64,000 bases of DNA. Source: Marinobacterium lutimaris (GTDB taxonomy: Bacteria > Pseudomonadota > Gammaproteobacteria > Pseudomonadales > Balneatricaceae). The stretch spans positions 62,001 to 126,000 of the forward strand of contig NZ_FNVQ01000004.1 in NCBI RefSeq assembly GCF_900108065.1. Direction: 5' to 3'. Numbering within the stretch: the stretch's first letter is position 1; the number at the start of each line of letters is the position of its first letter. The notes under the pieces are model-generated. The model searched no databases and had not been told where the DNA came from. It saw only the letters and a list, made by a program, of their open reading frames with translations. This document shows, in pieces, positions 57,476 to 64,000 of this stretch. A program made the position numbers and the translations under genes.

Positions 57476-57550
57476 AGGGGTATCGCCAAGCGGTAAGGCA
57501 CTGGATTCTGATTCCAGCATGCGCAGGTTCGAATCCTGCTACCCCTGCCA
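57476..57550 (+). tRNA. tRNA-Gln (anticodon CTG)
   Basis: The 75-nt sequence folds as a cloverleaf with acceptor AGGGGTA/TACCCCT and encoded GCCA end. The anticodon stem is CTGGA/TCCAG with loop TTCTGAT, giving anticodon CTG for CAG codons. It lies between lolB and prs, and is identical to the copy at 62691-62765. Confidence 0.97.
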
Positions 57551-57626
57551 AATTAAGTTATCGATGACTGACTCCCTTTCAGCGACTTCGTCCGCCAACC
57601 CAGACTCAATCAAAAAGGTACGCGCC

Positions 57627-58568
57627 GTGTCTAAAATGATGGTTTTCACCGGCAACGCTAACCCTGCGCTGGCGCAGAAAGTGGTCGAGCGGCTGGACAT
57701 CCCGCTGGGCAAGGCTAACGTCACCCGCTTCAGCGATGGCGAAGTCAGCGTCGAAATCCAGGAGAACGTGCGTGGTAAGGATGTTTTCATCATCCAGTCC
57801 ACCTGTGCTCCGACCAACGACAACCTGATGGAACTGATCGTGTTCGCTGACGCCATCCGCCGTGCATCGGCGACCCGTGTCACCGCGGTCATCCCGTACT
57901 TCGGTTACGCCCGTCAGGATCGTCGTCCGCGTTCGGCCCGTGTACCGATCAGCGCCAAGGTCGTTGCCAGCATGATCTCCAACGTCGGCATCGACCGCGT
58001 TATGACTGTCGATCTGCACGCCGACCAGATTCAGGGCTTCTTCGATATCCCTGTGGACAACGTTTACGGCTCCCCGGTACTGCTCGATGACATTCTCGAC
58101 CAGACCTACGACTACCCGATCGTTGTATCCCCGGACGTGGGCGGTGTAGTCCGTGCCCGCGCTGTCGCCAAGCAGCTCGACTGCGACCTGGCGATCATCG
58201 ACAAGCGTCGTGAGAAAGCGAACGAAGCCCAGGTAATGAACATCATTGGTGATGTCTCCGGCCGTACCTGCATCCTCGTCGATGACATGTGCGACACCGC
58301 CGGCACCCTGTGCAAAGCGGCCAAAGCCCTGAAAGACAAAGGCGCATCCCGCGTGGTTTCCTACGTGACCCACCCGGTACTGTCTGGCCCGGCCATCAAC
58401 AACATCACCAATTCCGAGCTGGATGAACTGGTCGTCACCGACACCATCCCGCTTTCAGATGCAGCTGTTAAATGTGACAAGATCCGCCAGCTGACTCTGG
58501 CTCCCATGCTTGCCGAAGCGGTACGCCGCGTCTGCAACGAGGAGTCTATCAGCGCCATGTTTCGCTAA
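57627..58568 (+). CDS. prs: Ribose-phosphate pyrophosphokinase
   Basis: The 313-residue enzyme makes PRPP from ribose 5-phosphate and ATP. Markers are [33 protein letters not shown] (ATP loop), [17 protein letters not shown] and the PRPP-binding [17 protein letters not shown] 57627 gives [13 protein letters not shown], the family start; AAGG lies 8 bases upstream. The open frame extends left through the tRNA, and ATG 57564 is an alternative that would add 21 residues. The gene is followed by a terminator-like hairpin. Confidence 0.95.
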   Translation: MSKMMVFTGNANPALAQKVVERLDIPLGKANVTRFSDGEVSVEIQENVRGKDVFIIQSTCAPTNDNLMELIVFADAIRRASATRVTAVIPYFGYARQDRRPRSARVPISAKVVASMISNVGIDRVMTVDLHADQIQGFFDIPVDNVYGSPVLLDDILDQTYDYPIVVSPDVGGVVRARAVAKQLDCDLAIIDKRREKANEAQVMNIIGDVSGRTCILVDDMCDTAGTLCKAAKALKDKGASRVVSYVTHPVLSGPAINNITNSELDELVVTDTIPLSDAAVKCDKIRQLTLAPMLAEAVRRVCNEESISAMFR

Positions 58569-58585
58569 GCGATTCAGGCCTGAAC

Positions 58586-58605
58586 GTACCGGCTACGTCC
58601 GGTAC
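58586..58605 (+). promoter_or_regulatory. Small hairpin downstream of prs
   Basis: GTACCGG and CCGGTAC form a perfect 7-bp stem with a 6-base loop, 17 bp after the prs stop and upstream of the terminator-like hairpin. It may be part of the prs 3' end or the rplY leader. Confidence 0.4.
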
Positions 58606-58631
58606 ATACGCACCCGCAAGGGTTAAGAAAT

Positions 58632-58668
58632 ACTGCACGCTTCTGGTCGCGGAAGCCTGCAGTTTTTA
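58632..58668 (+). terminator. Terminator or attenuator between prs and rplY
   Basis: ACTGCA-C-GCTTC pairs with GAAGC-C-TGCAGT (11 pairs with one C-C mismatch), followed by TTTTTA. It ends 22 bp before the rplY ATG, so it either ends prs transcription or modulates rplY. Confidence 0.7.
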
Positions 58669-58689
58669 TCTATTTAAAGGTAAATAAAA

Positions 58690-59274
58690 ATGTCTACGAT
58701 TGTACTGAACTCTCAGACCCGTAACGATCAGGGCAAAGGTGCGAGCCGCCGCCTGCGTCGCGAAGGTCAGATCCCGGGCATCCTGTACGGAAGCGGTGAG
58801 CCGGTAAACCTGTCCGTTAACGCTAACGAACTGTACAAAGCTGAGCTGGTAGAAGGCTTCTTCTCCTCCAAGCTGGCTCTGAACGTCGATGGCCAGGAAA
58901 CTACCGTCATCATCAAAGACCTGCAGCGTCACCCGTTCAAGCCGCTGATCCTGCACGCTGACTTCCAGCGCGTTGACGACAGCAAGAAGATCAAGATCCA
59001 GGTTCCGCTGAACTTCGTTAACTTCGGTCGTTCTGCAGCTGCTAAAGCATCTGCCAAGTTCGCCGTTGAAGCTCAGACTGTTGAAATCCTGTGTCTGCCG
59101 ACTGCTCTGCCGGAAGCTCTGGACGTTGATCTGACCAACATCGAACTGGGCCAGATCGCTCACCTTTCCGACATCACTCTGCCGGAAGGTGTTGAGATCG
59201 TTGCTCTGCGTCGCGGCGAAGACCACGACCAGGGTATCGGTTACTGCTACTCTCCGCGCGGCGCGAAGAAGTAA
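58690..59274 (+). CDS. rplY: Ribosomal protein L25 (TL5/Ctc type)
   Basis: The 194-residue protein is the long L25 form, with a 5S rRNA-binding N-terminal domain (RNDQGKGASRRLRREGQIPG, LQRHPFKPLILHADFQRVD) and a C-terminal beta domain (VEILCLPTALPEALDVDLT). Codon use shifts towards GCT, GTT and CTG, unlike the neighbouring genes, as expected for a highly expressed ribosomal gene. pth follows after 21 bp. Confidence 0.96.
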   Translation: MSTIVLNSQTRNDQGKGASRRLRREGQIPGILYGSGEPVNLSVNANELYKAELVEGFFSSKLALNVDGQETTVIIKDLQRHPFKPLILHADFQRVDDSKKIKIQVPLNFVNFGRSAAAKASAKFAVEAQTVEILCLPTALPEALDVDLTNIELGQIAHLSDITLPEGVEIVALRRGEDHDQGIGYCYSPRGAKK

Positions 59275-59295
59275 TTGTAGCTTGATCGTATCGGC

Positions 59296-59889
59296 ATGAA
59301 TGACACTATCTCTCTGATCGTCGGGCTGGGTAATCCTGGCCCCCAATATGAGCAGACCCGTCATAATGCCGGTGCTGAGCTGGTGGAGCAGCTTGCTGCC
59401 CACCAGCACACTACCCTGCAGCCCGAAAGCAAATACAAGGGGCTGTACGGCAAGATTCTGATTGAAGGTCAGCCGGTACACCTACTGATACCCACTACCT
59501 TCATGAACCTGAGCGGACAATCCGTCGCCGCCCTCGCCAACTTTTTCAAGATCCCGGTCAGCGCCATTCTGGTAGCTCACGACGAACTCGATATCGCCCC
59601 TGGCACCGCACGCCTGAAAAAAGGTGGTGGTCATGGCGGCCATAACGGCCTGCGCAGCATCATCAGCCAGATGGGCAACAATCGTGACTTCTACCGCTTG
59701 CGTTTAGGTATCGGTCACCCGGGACATGCCAGCCAGGTCTCCAACTTCGTACTCAGCAAAGCACCGCAGCAGGAGCGCGAACTGACCCAGGCGGCCATTG
59801 ACGAGGCGCTGCGCCAGTTACCGCTGGCTATCAAGGGCGATTGGTCCCGCGCCATGAACCATCTGCATAGCTTTAGTGCAAAAGCCTAA
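59296..59889 (+). CDS. pth: Peptidyl-tRNA hydrolase
   Basis: The 197-residue enzyme frees tRNA from prematurely released peptidyl-tRNA. The start [17 protein letters not shown] contains the catalytic His23; [18 protein letters not shown] and [15 protein letters not shown] are further family motifs. It lies between rplY and ychF, the conserved order. Confidence 0.97.
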   Translation: MNDTISLIVGLGNPGPQYEQTRHNAGAELVEQLAAHQHTTLQPESKYKGLYGKILIEGQPVHLLIPTTFMNLSGQSVAALANFFKIPVSAILVAHDELDIAPGTARLKKGGGHGGHNGLRSIISQMGNNRDFYRLRLGIGHPGHASQVSNFVLSKAPQQERELTQAAIDEALRQLPLAIKGDWSRAMNHLHSFSAKA

Positions 59890-59938
59890 ACGTTTTAACG
59901 CGAGCGCCTGACCCCAGGCCCTAAACAGGATTTTCATC

Positions 59939-61030
59939 ATGGGATTCAAATGCGGCATCGTAGGCCTGCCCAACGTCGGTAAGTCCACACTGTTCAACGC
60001 CCTGACCAAGTCTGGCATCGCGGCGGAAAACTTCCCGTTCTGCACCATCGAGCCCAACTCAGGCATCGTTCCCATGCCCGATCCGCGTCTCGATGCGCTG
60101 TCTGCCATCGTCAAGCCAGAGCGCGTTGTACCGACCACCATGGAATTCGTTGATATCGCGGGCCTCGTGGCCGGCGCATCCAAGGGTGAAGGCCTGGGTA
60201 ACAAGTTCCTGGCCAACATCCGCGAGACAGACGCCATCGCTCACGTTGTGCGCTGCTTCGAAGATGACAACGTTATCCACGTGGCTAACCGCATCCACCC
60301 GCTGGAAGATATCGAGACTATCAACCTGGAGCTGGCACTGGCGGACCTGGAGTCCTGCGAGAAGCAGCTGCAGCGCGTTCAGCGCAGCGCCAAGGGTGGT
60401 GACAAGGAATCGGTTGCCGCCAAGGCCGTGCTTGAAAAACTGATCCCGCACCTGGAAGAGGGCCAGCCGGTCCGCTCGCTGGAACTCTCCGAAGAGGACC
60501 AGAAGCTGCTGCCGAGCTTCCACCTGCTGACCACCAAGCCGACAATGTACATCGCCAACGTGGCCGAAGACGGTTTCGAGAACAACCCCTGGCTGGACCA
60601 GGTACGTGAACTCGCAGCCGCCGAAAACGCCAGCGTCGTGCCGGTCTGCAACAAGCTGGAAGCGGAAATCGCCGAACTGGAAGATGACGAAAAGAGCATG
60701 TTCCTGGAAGAGATGGGCATGGAAGAACCAGGCCTGGACCGTGTTATCCGCGCCGGTTACTCACTGCTCGGCCTGCAGACCTACTTCACCGCTGGCGTTA
60801 AGGAAGTACGCGCCTGGACCGTACGCGTCGGCGCTACCGCCCCGCAGGCGGCCGGAGTTATCCACACCGACTTCGAAAAAGGCTTCATCCGCGCTGAAGT
60901 GGTCGGCTACGACGACTTTATCGAGTACAAGGGTGAACAGGGCGCGAAAGACGCCGGTAAATGGCGCCTGGAAGGCAAGGAATACATCGTCAAAGACGGC
61001 GACGTGGTCCACTTCCGCTTTAACGTCTGA
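59939..61030 (+). CDS. ychF: Ribosome-binding ATPase YchF/EngD
   Basis: The 363-residue Obg-like protein has the P-loop GLPNVGKST at about residues 9-17, the switch region [18 protein letters not shown] and a C-terminal TGS domain from about residue 277. The family prefers ATP over GTP and is linked to oxidative-stress response and ribosome quality. It ends the rplY-pth-ychF group and is followed by a strong terminator. Confidence 0.97.
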   Translation: MGFKCGIVGLPNVGKSTLFNALTKSGIAAENFPFCTIEPNSGIVPMPDPRLDALSAIVKPERVVPTTMEFVDIAGLVAGASKGEGLGNKFLANIRETDAIAHVVRCFEDDNVIHVANRIHPLEDIETINLELALADLESCEKQLQRVQRSAKGGDKESVAAKAVLEKLIPHLEEGQPVRSLELSEEDQKLLPSFHLLTTKPTMYIANVAEDGFENNPWLDQVRELAAAENASVVPVCNKLEAEIAELEDDEKSMFLEEMGMEEPGLDRVIRAGYSLLGLQTYFTAGVKEVRAWTVRVGATAPQAAGVIHTDFEKGFIRAEVVGYDDFIEYKGEQGAKDAGKWRLEGKEYIVKDGDVVHFRFNV

Positions 61031-61048
61031 TCCGCTATATCGTTGATT

Positions 61049-61078
61049 AAAAAAGCCAGCCAGAGTGCTGGCTTTTTT
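61049..61078. terminator. Bidirectional rho-independent terminator after ychF
   Basis: GCCAGC and GCTGGC form a stem with a 6-base loop, preceded by a run of A and followed by six T (61073-61078). It can stop ychF transcription and, less strongly, reading from the right. Confidence 0.9.
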
Positions 61079-61186
61079 GTTGTTGCTCTTAAACCACCTC
61101 CTATGGAGGTAGTGATCGTCGAATCGCGGCTAGGCCTTTCTCGTGCTTTCGCGAAGACGGGGCTCGATATCTCATGACTGCCTGAG

Positions 61187-61403
61187 CGCAGCAATCCATC
61201 CCCTTTGGCGTAGCCGAGCATCGCAGGCTGAAAGAGAAATAAGGGAAGGGCTGTTTGAGCAGCTATGCTGCGAGTTTCCCTTCCCGCTCTTTCAGACGAG
61301 AAGCACAGGGAAGTCGGCATAGCCGACCTAGCCACAGGGGCGGCTTGGGATTATCAAGGGGGTTGCCGCCAACCCCCTTGATTCGCCAGCAGGCGAAACC
61401 TGC
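61187..61403. repeat. Structured dispersed repeat, copy 2 (217 bp)
   Basis: This is the second copy of the element at 20720-20948, same orientation. It has the long stem (CTGAAAGAG 61228-61236 with CTCTTTCAG 61287-61295; GGGAAGGG 61243-61250 with CCCTTCCC 61278-61285) capped by GCAGC-tat-GCTGC, a hairpin GTCGGC-ata-GCCGAC (61313-61327), a 13-bp perfect hairpin with loop CCGC (61353-61382) and the shared 3' end. It sits between convergent ychF and the Sel1 gene, 5 bp from the latter's stop. 61079-61186 shows only a small ACCTCC/GGAGGT hairpin. Confidence 0.85.
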
Positions 61404-61408
61404 ACCTC

Positions 61409-62209
61409 CTACCGCATCTCCCGCAGGGCACGCTTGGCGGACACATGCCCCTGGGCAGCGGCCTGCTTGAGCCAGTGCTTGGCCTGATCGCTATCCTTGT
61501 CCAGCCCGACACCAGTCATCAGCATAACGCCCAATGCGTATTGCGAGCCGGCATCGCCCAGCTGCGCCGCCTGCAGAAACAGTTCGGCGGCGCGGCCAAG
61601 ATCCTTTTCGACATGCACGCCCGATTCGTAGATCCAGGCCAGTCGATTCATCGCTGCCGCATCGCCCTGCTCCGTAAGCTGCGTCAATACCGCCACGGCC
61701 TGGTCCGATTCGCCATCAAGCAACAGCGCTTCGGCTTTTTGCATTCCATCATCCTGCGTTGAGTGTTCATTCATTCCCTGGAGCAACGCTGCCGCATCGG
61801 TATCTCCCGCCAATGCAGCCCTGTATAGCCAGTACCTGGCCTCATCGATGTCAGTCGCCATACGCGGATCCCGCAGATAAAGAAGTCCCAATCGATAGGA
61901 AGCCGAGCGGCTGCCCGCCAGTGCGGCTTCACGGTAATAGGCCAGCGCCTGCTCCAGGTCTGCCTCCACGCCCAAACCGTCGTCATAGAGGATTCCCAGA
62001 TTGAATCGCGCCTCGGCCCGCGCGCTGCCATCGATGCTCATCCACATCCGCTGCGCCGTGTCGTAATTGGCCATCTTGAACTCTGCGTACGCCTTGAACA
62101 GCTGCACCGAAGGCTGGGCAGAGTAAAAATCGTCCGGCAGCTCGTTAACATCTGTCGCCTGCGCAAAGGGAATGCAAAAAATGGCCATCAACGGCCAGCT
62201 CCGCAACAT
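61409..62209 (-). CDS. Secreted Sel1-repeat protein
   Basis: The 266-residue protein has a signal peptide (PLMAIFCIPFAQA) and several Sel1-like repeats, for example ARFNLGILYDDGLGVEADLEQALAYY (read from about residue 68), SASYRLGLLYLRD and GSQYALGVMLMTGVGLDKDSDQA. Sel1 proteins are periplasmic or secreted scaffolds; no enzyme motif is visible. AAGGAG precedes the ATG. It stands alone upstream of the tRNA cluster, on the opposite strand. Confidence 0.85.
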   Translation of the reverse strand: MLRSWPLMAIFCIPFAQATDVNELPDDFYSAQPSVQLFKAYAEFKMANYDTAQRMWMSIDGSARAEARFNLGILYDDGLGVEADLEQALAYYREAALAGSRSASYRLGLLYLRDPRMATDIDEARYWLYRAALAGDTDAAALLQGMNEHSTQDDGMQKAEALLLDGESDQAVAVLTQLTEQGDAAAMNRLAWIYESGVHVEKDLGRAAELFLQAAQLGDAGSQYALGVMLMTGVGLDKDSDQAKHWLKQAAAQGHVSAKRALREMR

Positions 62210-62368
62210 GGCAAAACTCCTTGTTATTTTTATTTTCAGGTTGCTCAGAGCATTGAAGTCCGCAAGCTTGCAGCGGGCAATACCACCTTGGTATCCCCTG
62301 CCCTGGCGAGGGTTTAAAGGAATGACTCAAGTCTATAAAAACAACCAGTTTTTTGTCGGCATTGAGTG

Positions 62369-62397
62369 TTGACAGGCAATCAGAAAAAGAGAATAAT
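62369..62397 (+). promoter_or_regulatory. Promoter of the tRNA cluster
   Basis: A consensus TTGACA (62369-62374) and AATAAT (62392-62397) are 17 bp apart, followed by a GC-rich discriminator TCGCGCC. This is typical of strong, stringently controlled stable RNA promoters. The first tRNA starts 17 bp further on. Confidence 0.8.
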
Positions 62398-62414
62398 TCG
62401 CGCCTCTAAAGCGT

Positions 62415-62491
62415 GGCAATATAGCTCAGTTGGTTAGAGCAACGCATTCATAATGCGTGGGTCGCAGGTTCGAGTCCCGCTATTGCCACCA
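62415..62491 (+). tRNA. tRNA-Met (anticodon CAT), elongator type, copy 1
   Basis: The 77-nt gene has acceptor GGCAATA/TATTGCC with encoded ACCA, anticodon stem CGCAT/ATGCG and loop TCATAAT with anticodon CAT. The paired first base indicates elongator rather than initiator tRNA; a lysidine-modified tRNA-Ile (CAT) is the only alternative. Confidence 0.93.
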
Positions 62492-62509
62492 TTTAGAATT
62501 GACAGGTGT

Positions 62510-62584
62510 AGGGGTATCGCCAAGCGGTAAGGCAACGGGTTTTGATCCCGTCATGCGCAGGTTCGAATCCTGCTACCCCTGCCA
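62510..62584 (+). tRNA. tRNA-Gln (anticodon TTG)
   Basis: The 75-nt gene has acceptor AGGGGTA/TACCCCT with GCCA end and anticodon stem ACGGG/CCCGT with loop TTTTGAT, giving anticodon TTG for CAA codons. Outside the anticodon arm it matches the Gln (CTG) genes. Confidence 0.97.
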
Positions 62585-62596
62585 CGTTTTGATAGT

Positions 62597-62673
62597 GGCA
62601 ATATAGCTCAGTTGGTTAGAGCAACGCATTCATAATGCGTGGGTCGCAGGTTCGAGTCCCGCTATTGCCACCA
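62597..62673 (+). tRNA. tRNA-Met (anticodon CAT), copy 2
   Basis: The sequence is identical to the tRNA-Met at 62415-62491 over its full length including the encoded CCA. It lies 12 bp after tRNA-Gln (TTG) in one transcript. Confidence 0.93.
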
Positions 62674-62690
62674 TTGAAACACCACATTGT

Positions 62691-62765
62691 AGGGGTATCG
62701 CCAAGCGGTAAGGCACTGGATTCTGATTCCAGCATGCGCAGGTTCGAATCCTGCTACCCCTGCCA
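62691..62765 (+). tRNA. tRNA-Gln (anticodon CTG), copy 2
   Basis: The 75-nt gene is identical to the tRNA-Gln at 57476-57550, about 5.2 kb away. It ends the Met-Gln-Met-Gln cluster. No clear rho-independent terminator is visible in the 178 bp before the next gene. Confidence 0.97.
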
Positions 62766-62943
62766 CCTCCCGTGACACAATTCCGTTACAACCTCCCGCT
62801 TTAGTCTCCGTTAAAACACCTTAGCTGTAATATCCTGCTCAACTTTAGCCTTAGCTTCTGTCCGGATATGTATTACTGCGCTGACAGTCGAGTTCACTCA
62901 GGCTAGTATGTAATTCGCATCCACCCTAACAGTCAGCCAGGTT

Positions 62944-64000
62944 ATGACAGCCCTATCAGAATCCAGTTACAGCATTCTCGACAAGCTTTCTTCCGGGTCC
63001 AGACAGCACCGGTCCGTTAATCTGCTCTTTGTTGGCTTTCCAAGCGAGCAAGTAGACCCTCTGCTATCCCTGGTTCGCACCGGCCGCATGGCGCCACGAG
63101 GGCGTCACGTAAATACCCGCGAGGAGCTTTCACAGGCTCTGAGCGAGCGTTCCTGGGACCTGCTGCTATGTACAGGCAACGCCAATGATCCGCATCTGCC
63201 TTACAACGTGGTCCACCAGCTTACCCAGCATGACCGAGATATCCCCGTCATCGAGCTGAGTGCGGATTCTTCCCCCGCGGCCCAGCTGCGCTCCTGGAAA
63301 GATGGTATTCAGGCACTGCTGCCCGAAAACCCCGGCGAACTGCTGCTGCACGTTATGCGCCACCTGATCAGCGAGCTGGATATCCGCCGCCGCCTGCGCC
63401 AGACCGAGGCGATGCTGGAAGTAGCCGAGCGTCATTACCACCAGCAAGTACTGAACTCGGCCGACGCCATCGGCTACCTGAACGAAGGCGGATTCGTTTT
63501 CGCCAACGACAGCCTGGTCACCCTGCTTGGGTTCGACAACGCGCGCCAGCTGGTCGGTCACTCCCTGTCGGAACTGCTGCCACCCGCGGACCAGGAACTG
63601 CTGAACGAATCGCTCTCTCGCCTGTTTGAGAAACATGAGCCGGTAGACACCACCCTGGATCTGTCGCTGCAGCGCGCCGATAACACCACAATCAGCGTCA
63701 ATGCCGAACTCCAGACCAATCGCTACGAGGGCCAGCTCTGCCTGACCCTGACGGCGAAATCGGATTATGATCTGGCACTGGCGCTGGGCCGACATGACGA
63801 AGATCCTCTCACCGGCCTCAAGAACGGGACTTTCCTGACCCAGAAGCTGGATGAAACCGCCCAGAAGGCTCTGAGTGGTGGCCACGATGCCCACCTGATC
63901 TATCTGCGCCTTAATCAGTTTCGCGATATCAACGATACCCAGGGCCAGGAAGCGGGCGAAACCCTGCTTACCGCGATTGCAGAGCGGCTGGCCAAGGCGT
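62944..64000 (+). CDS. PAS-GGDEF signalling protein with degenerate receiver domain (cut by right edge)
   Basis: The frame opens at ATG 62944 and runs off the window after 352 codons. Residues about 22-110 look like a response-regulator receiver fold (VNLLFVGFPSE, WDLLLCTGN, DIPVIELSAD), but the acid pair and the phospho-accepting aspartate are missing. A coiled-coil-like linker (about 135-160) and a PAS domain follow (VLNSADAIGYLNEGGFVFAND, to about residue 278). DEDPLTGLKNGTFL at about 286 starts a GGDEF domain. The plan recalls FimX-type proteins, which continue into an EAL domain; this part lies outside the window. It likely acts in cyclic-di-GMP signalling. Confidence 0.82.
   Translation, partial: MTALSESSYSILDKLSSGSRQHRSVNLLFVGFPSEQVDPLLSLVRTGRMAPRGRHVNTREELSQALSERSWDLLLCTGNANDPHLPYNVVHQLTQHDRDIPVIELSADSSPAAQLRSWKDGIQALLPENPGELLLHVMRHLISELDIRRRLRQTEAMLEVAERHYHQQVLNSADAIGYLNEGGFVFANDSLVTLLGFDNARQLVGHSLSELLPPADQELLNESLSRLFEKHEPVDTTLDLSLQRADNTTISVNAELQTNRYEGQLCLTLTAKSDYDLALALGRHDEDPLTGLKNGTFLTQKLDETAQKALSGGHDAHLIYLRLNQFRDINDTQGQEAGETLLTAIAERLAKA

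Noticed and set aside
57408-57626. N-terminal extension of prs through tRNA-Gln
   Set aside because: The extension overlaps a certain tRNA; the family start is at GTG 57627.
61105-61179. 24-codon ORF starting in the ACCTCC/GGAGGT hairpin
   Set aside because: Too short, no similarity, and the start lies inside the hairpin stem.
63166-63894. 242-codon minus-strand frame at the right edge
   Set aside because: It is antisense to the PAS-GGDEF gene, which has a proper start and domains.

Overview
The window looks like chromosome of a GC-rich marine-type gammaproteobacterium, most likely an Oceanospirillaceae relative such as Marinobacterium. This is inferred from the conserved moeB-prmC-prfA-hemA / lolB / tRNA-Gln-prs-rplY-pth-ychF block, a cytochrome bo3 operon, a pyruvate:flavodoxin oxidoreductase and glutarate catabolism genes. 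No rRNA, prophage, insertion sequence or CRISPR array is visible. Two edge genes are cut: an MFS transporter on the left and a PAS/GGDEF signalling protein on the right.

Layout. 1-4.5 kb: end of an MFS gene and a leftward phnD-phnC-phnE-phnE phosphonate-type ABC importer. 4.5-12 kb: a leftward tripartite exporter (HlyD-like adaptor interrupted by an in-frame amber codon, fused double ATPase, two ABC-2 permeases, outer-membrane factor) with a divergent CecR-like TetR regulator. 11.9-13.8 kb: YjeH-like amino acid exporter and divergent Lrp/AsnC regulator. 13.9-19.7 kb: nifJ, a dihydroorotate-dehydrogenase-like gene, a CBS-domain gene and a doubtful small secreted ORF, with an FNR-like box upstream. 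19.9-21.6 kb: an esterase, an 8-bp repeat array, a structured dispersed repeat and a periplasmic protein of unknown function. 21.9-26.7 kb: cyoABCDE. 27.3-34.8 kb: glaH-lhgO-gabD with divergent glaR, then an omega-amino-acid transaminase with divergent LysR. 34.9-39.7 kb: livKHMGF. 40-42.8 kb: an MFS protein with a long acidic tail and an Asp/Glu racemase-family protein. 42.9-45.4 kb: a bufferin operon (bufA-bufB-bufC-doxX). 45.5-50.8 kb: EamA transporter, SixA, AEC transporter, ankyrin-like protein, DASS anion transporter, CoA-binding protein. 50.9-62.8 kb: housekeeping block and tRNA genes.

How genes work together. GlaH, LhgO and GabD convert glutarate via L-2-hydroxyglutarate to 2-oxoglutarate and handle succinate semialdehyde, under GlaR. 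The transaminase can feed omega-amino-acid carbon into central metabolism. Cyo supports aerobic respiration while NifJ suggests redox flexibility; FNR-like boxes lie upstream of phnD, the nifJ region and cyo. The buf genes encode a secreted cysteine-containing precursor plus its MNIO/DUF2063 modification pair, a recently described copper-stress RiPP type.

The most unusual signals are the bufferin operon with a leader hairpin, two copies of a 217-229 bp multi-hairpin repeat whose stems differ by paired changes, three short tandem arrays at or near gene 3' ends, the amber-split adaptor gene, and the absence of ispE from its usual place between lolB and tRNA-Gln.
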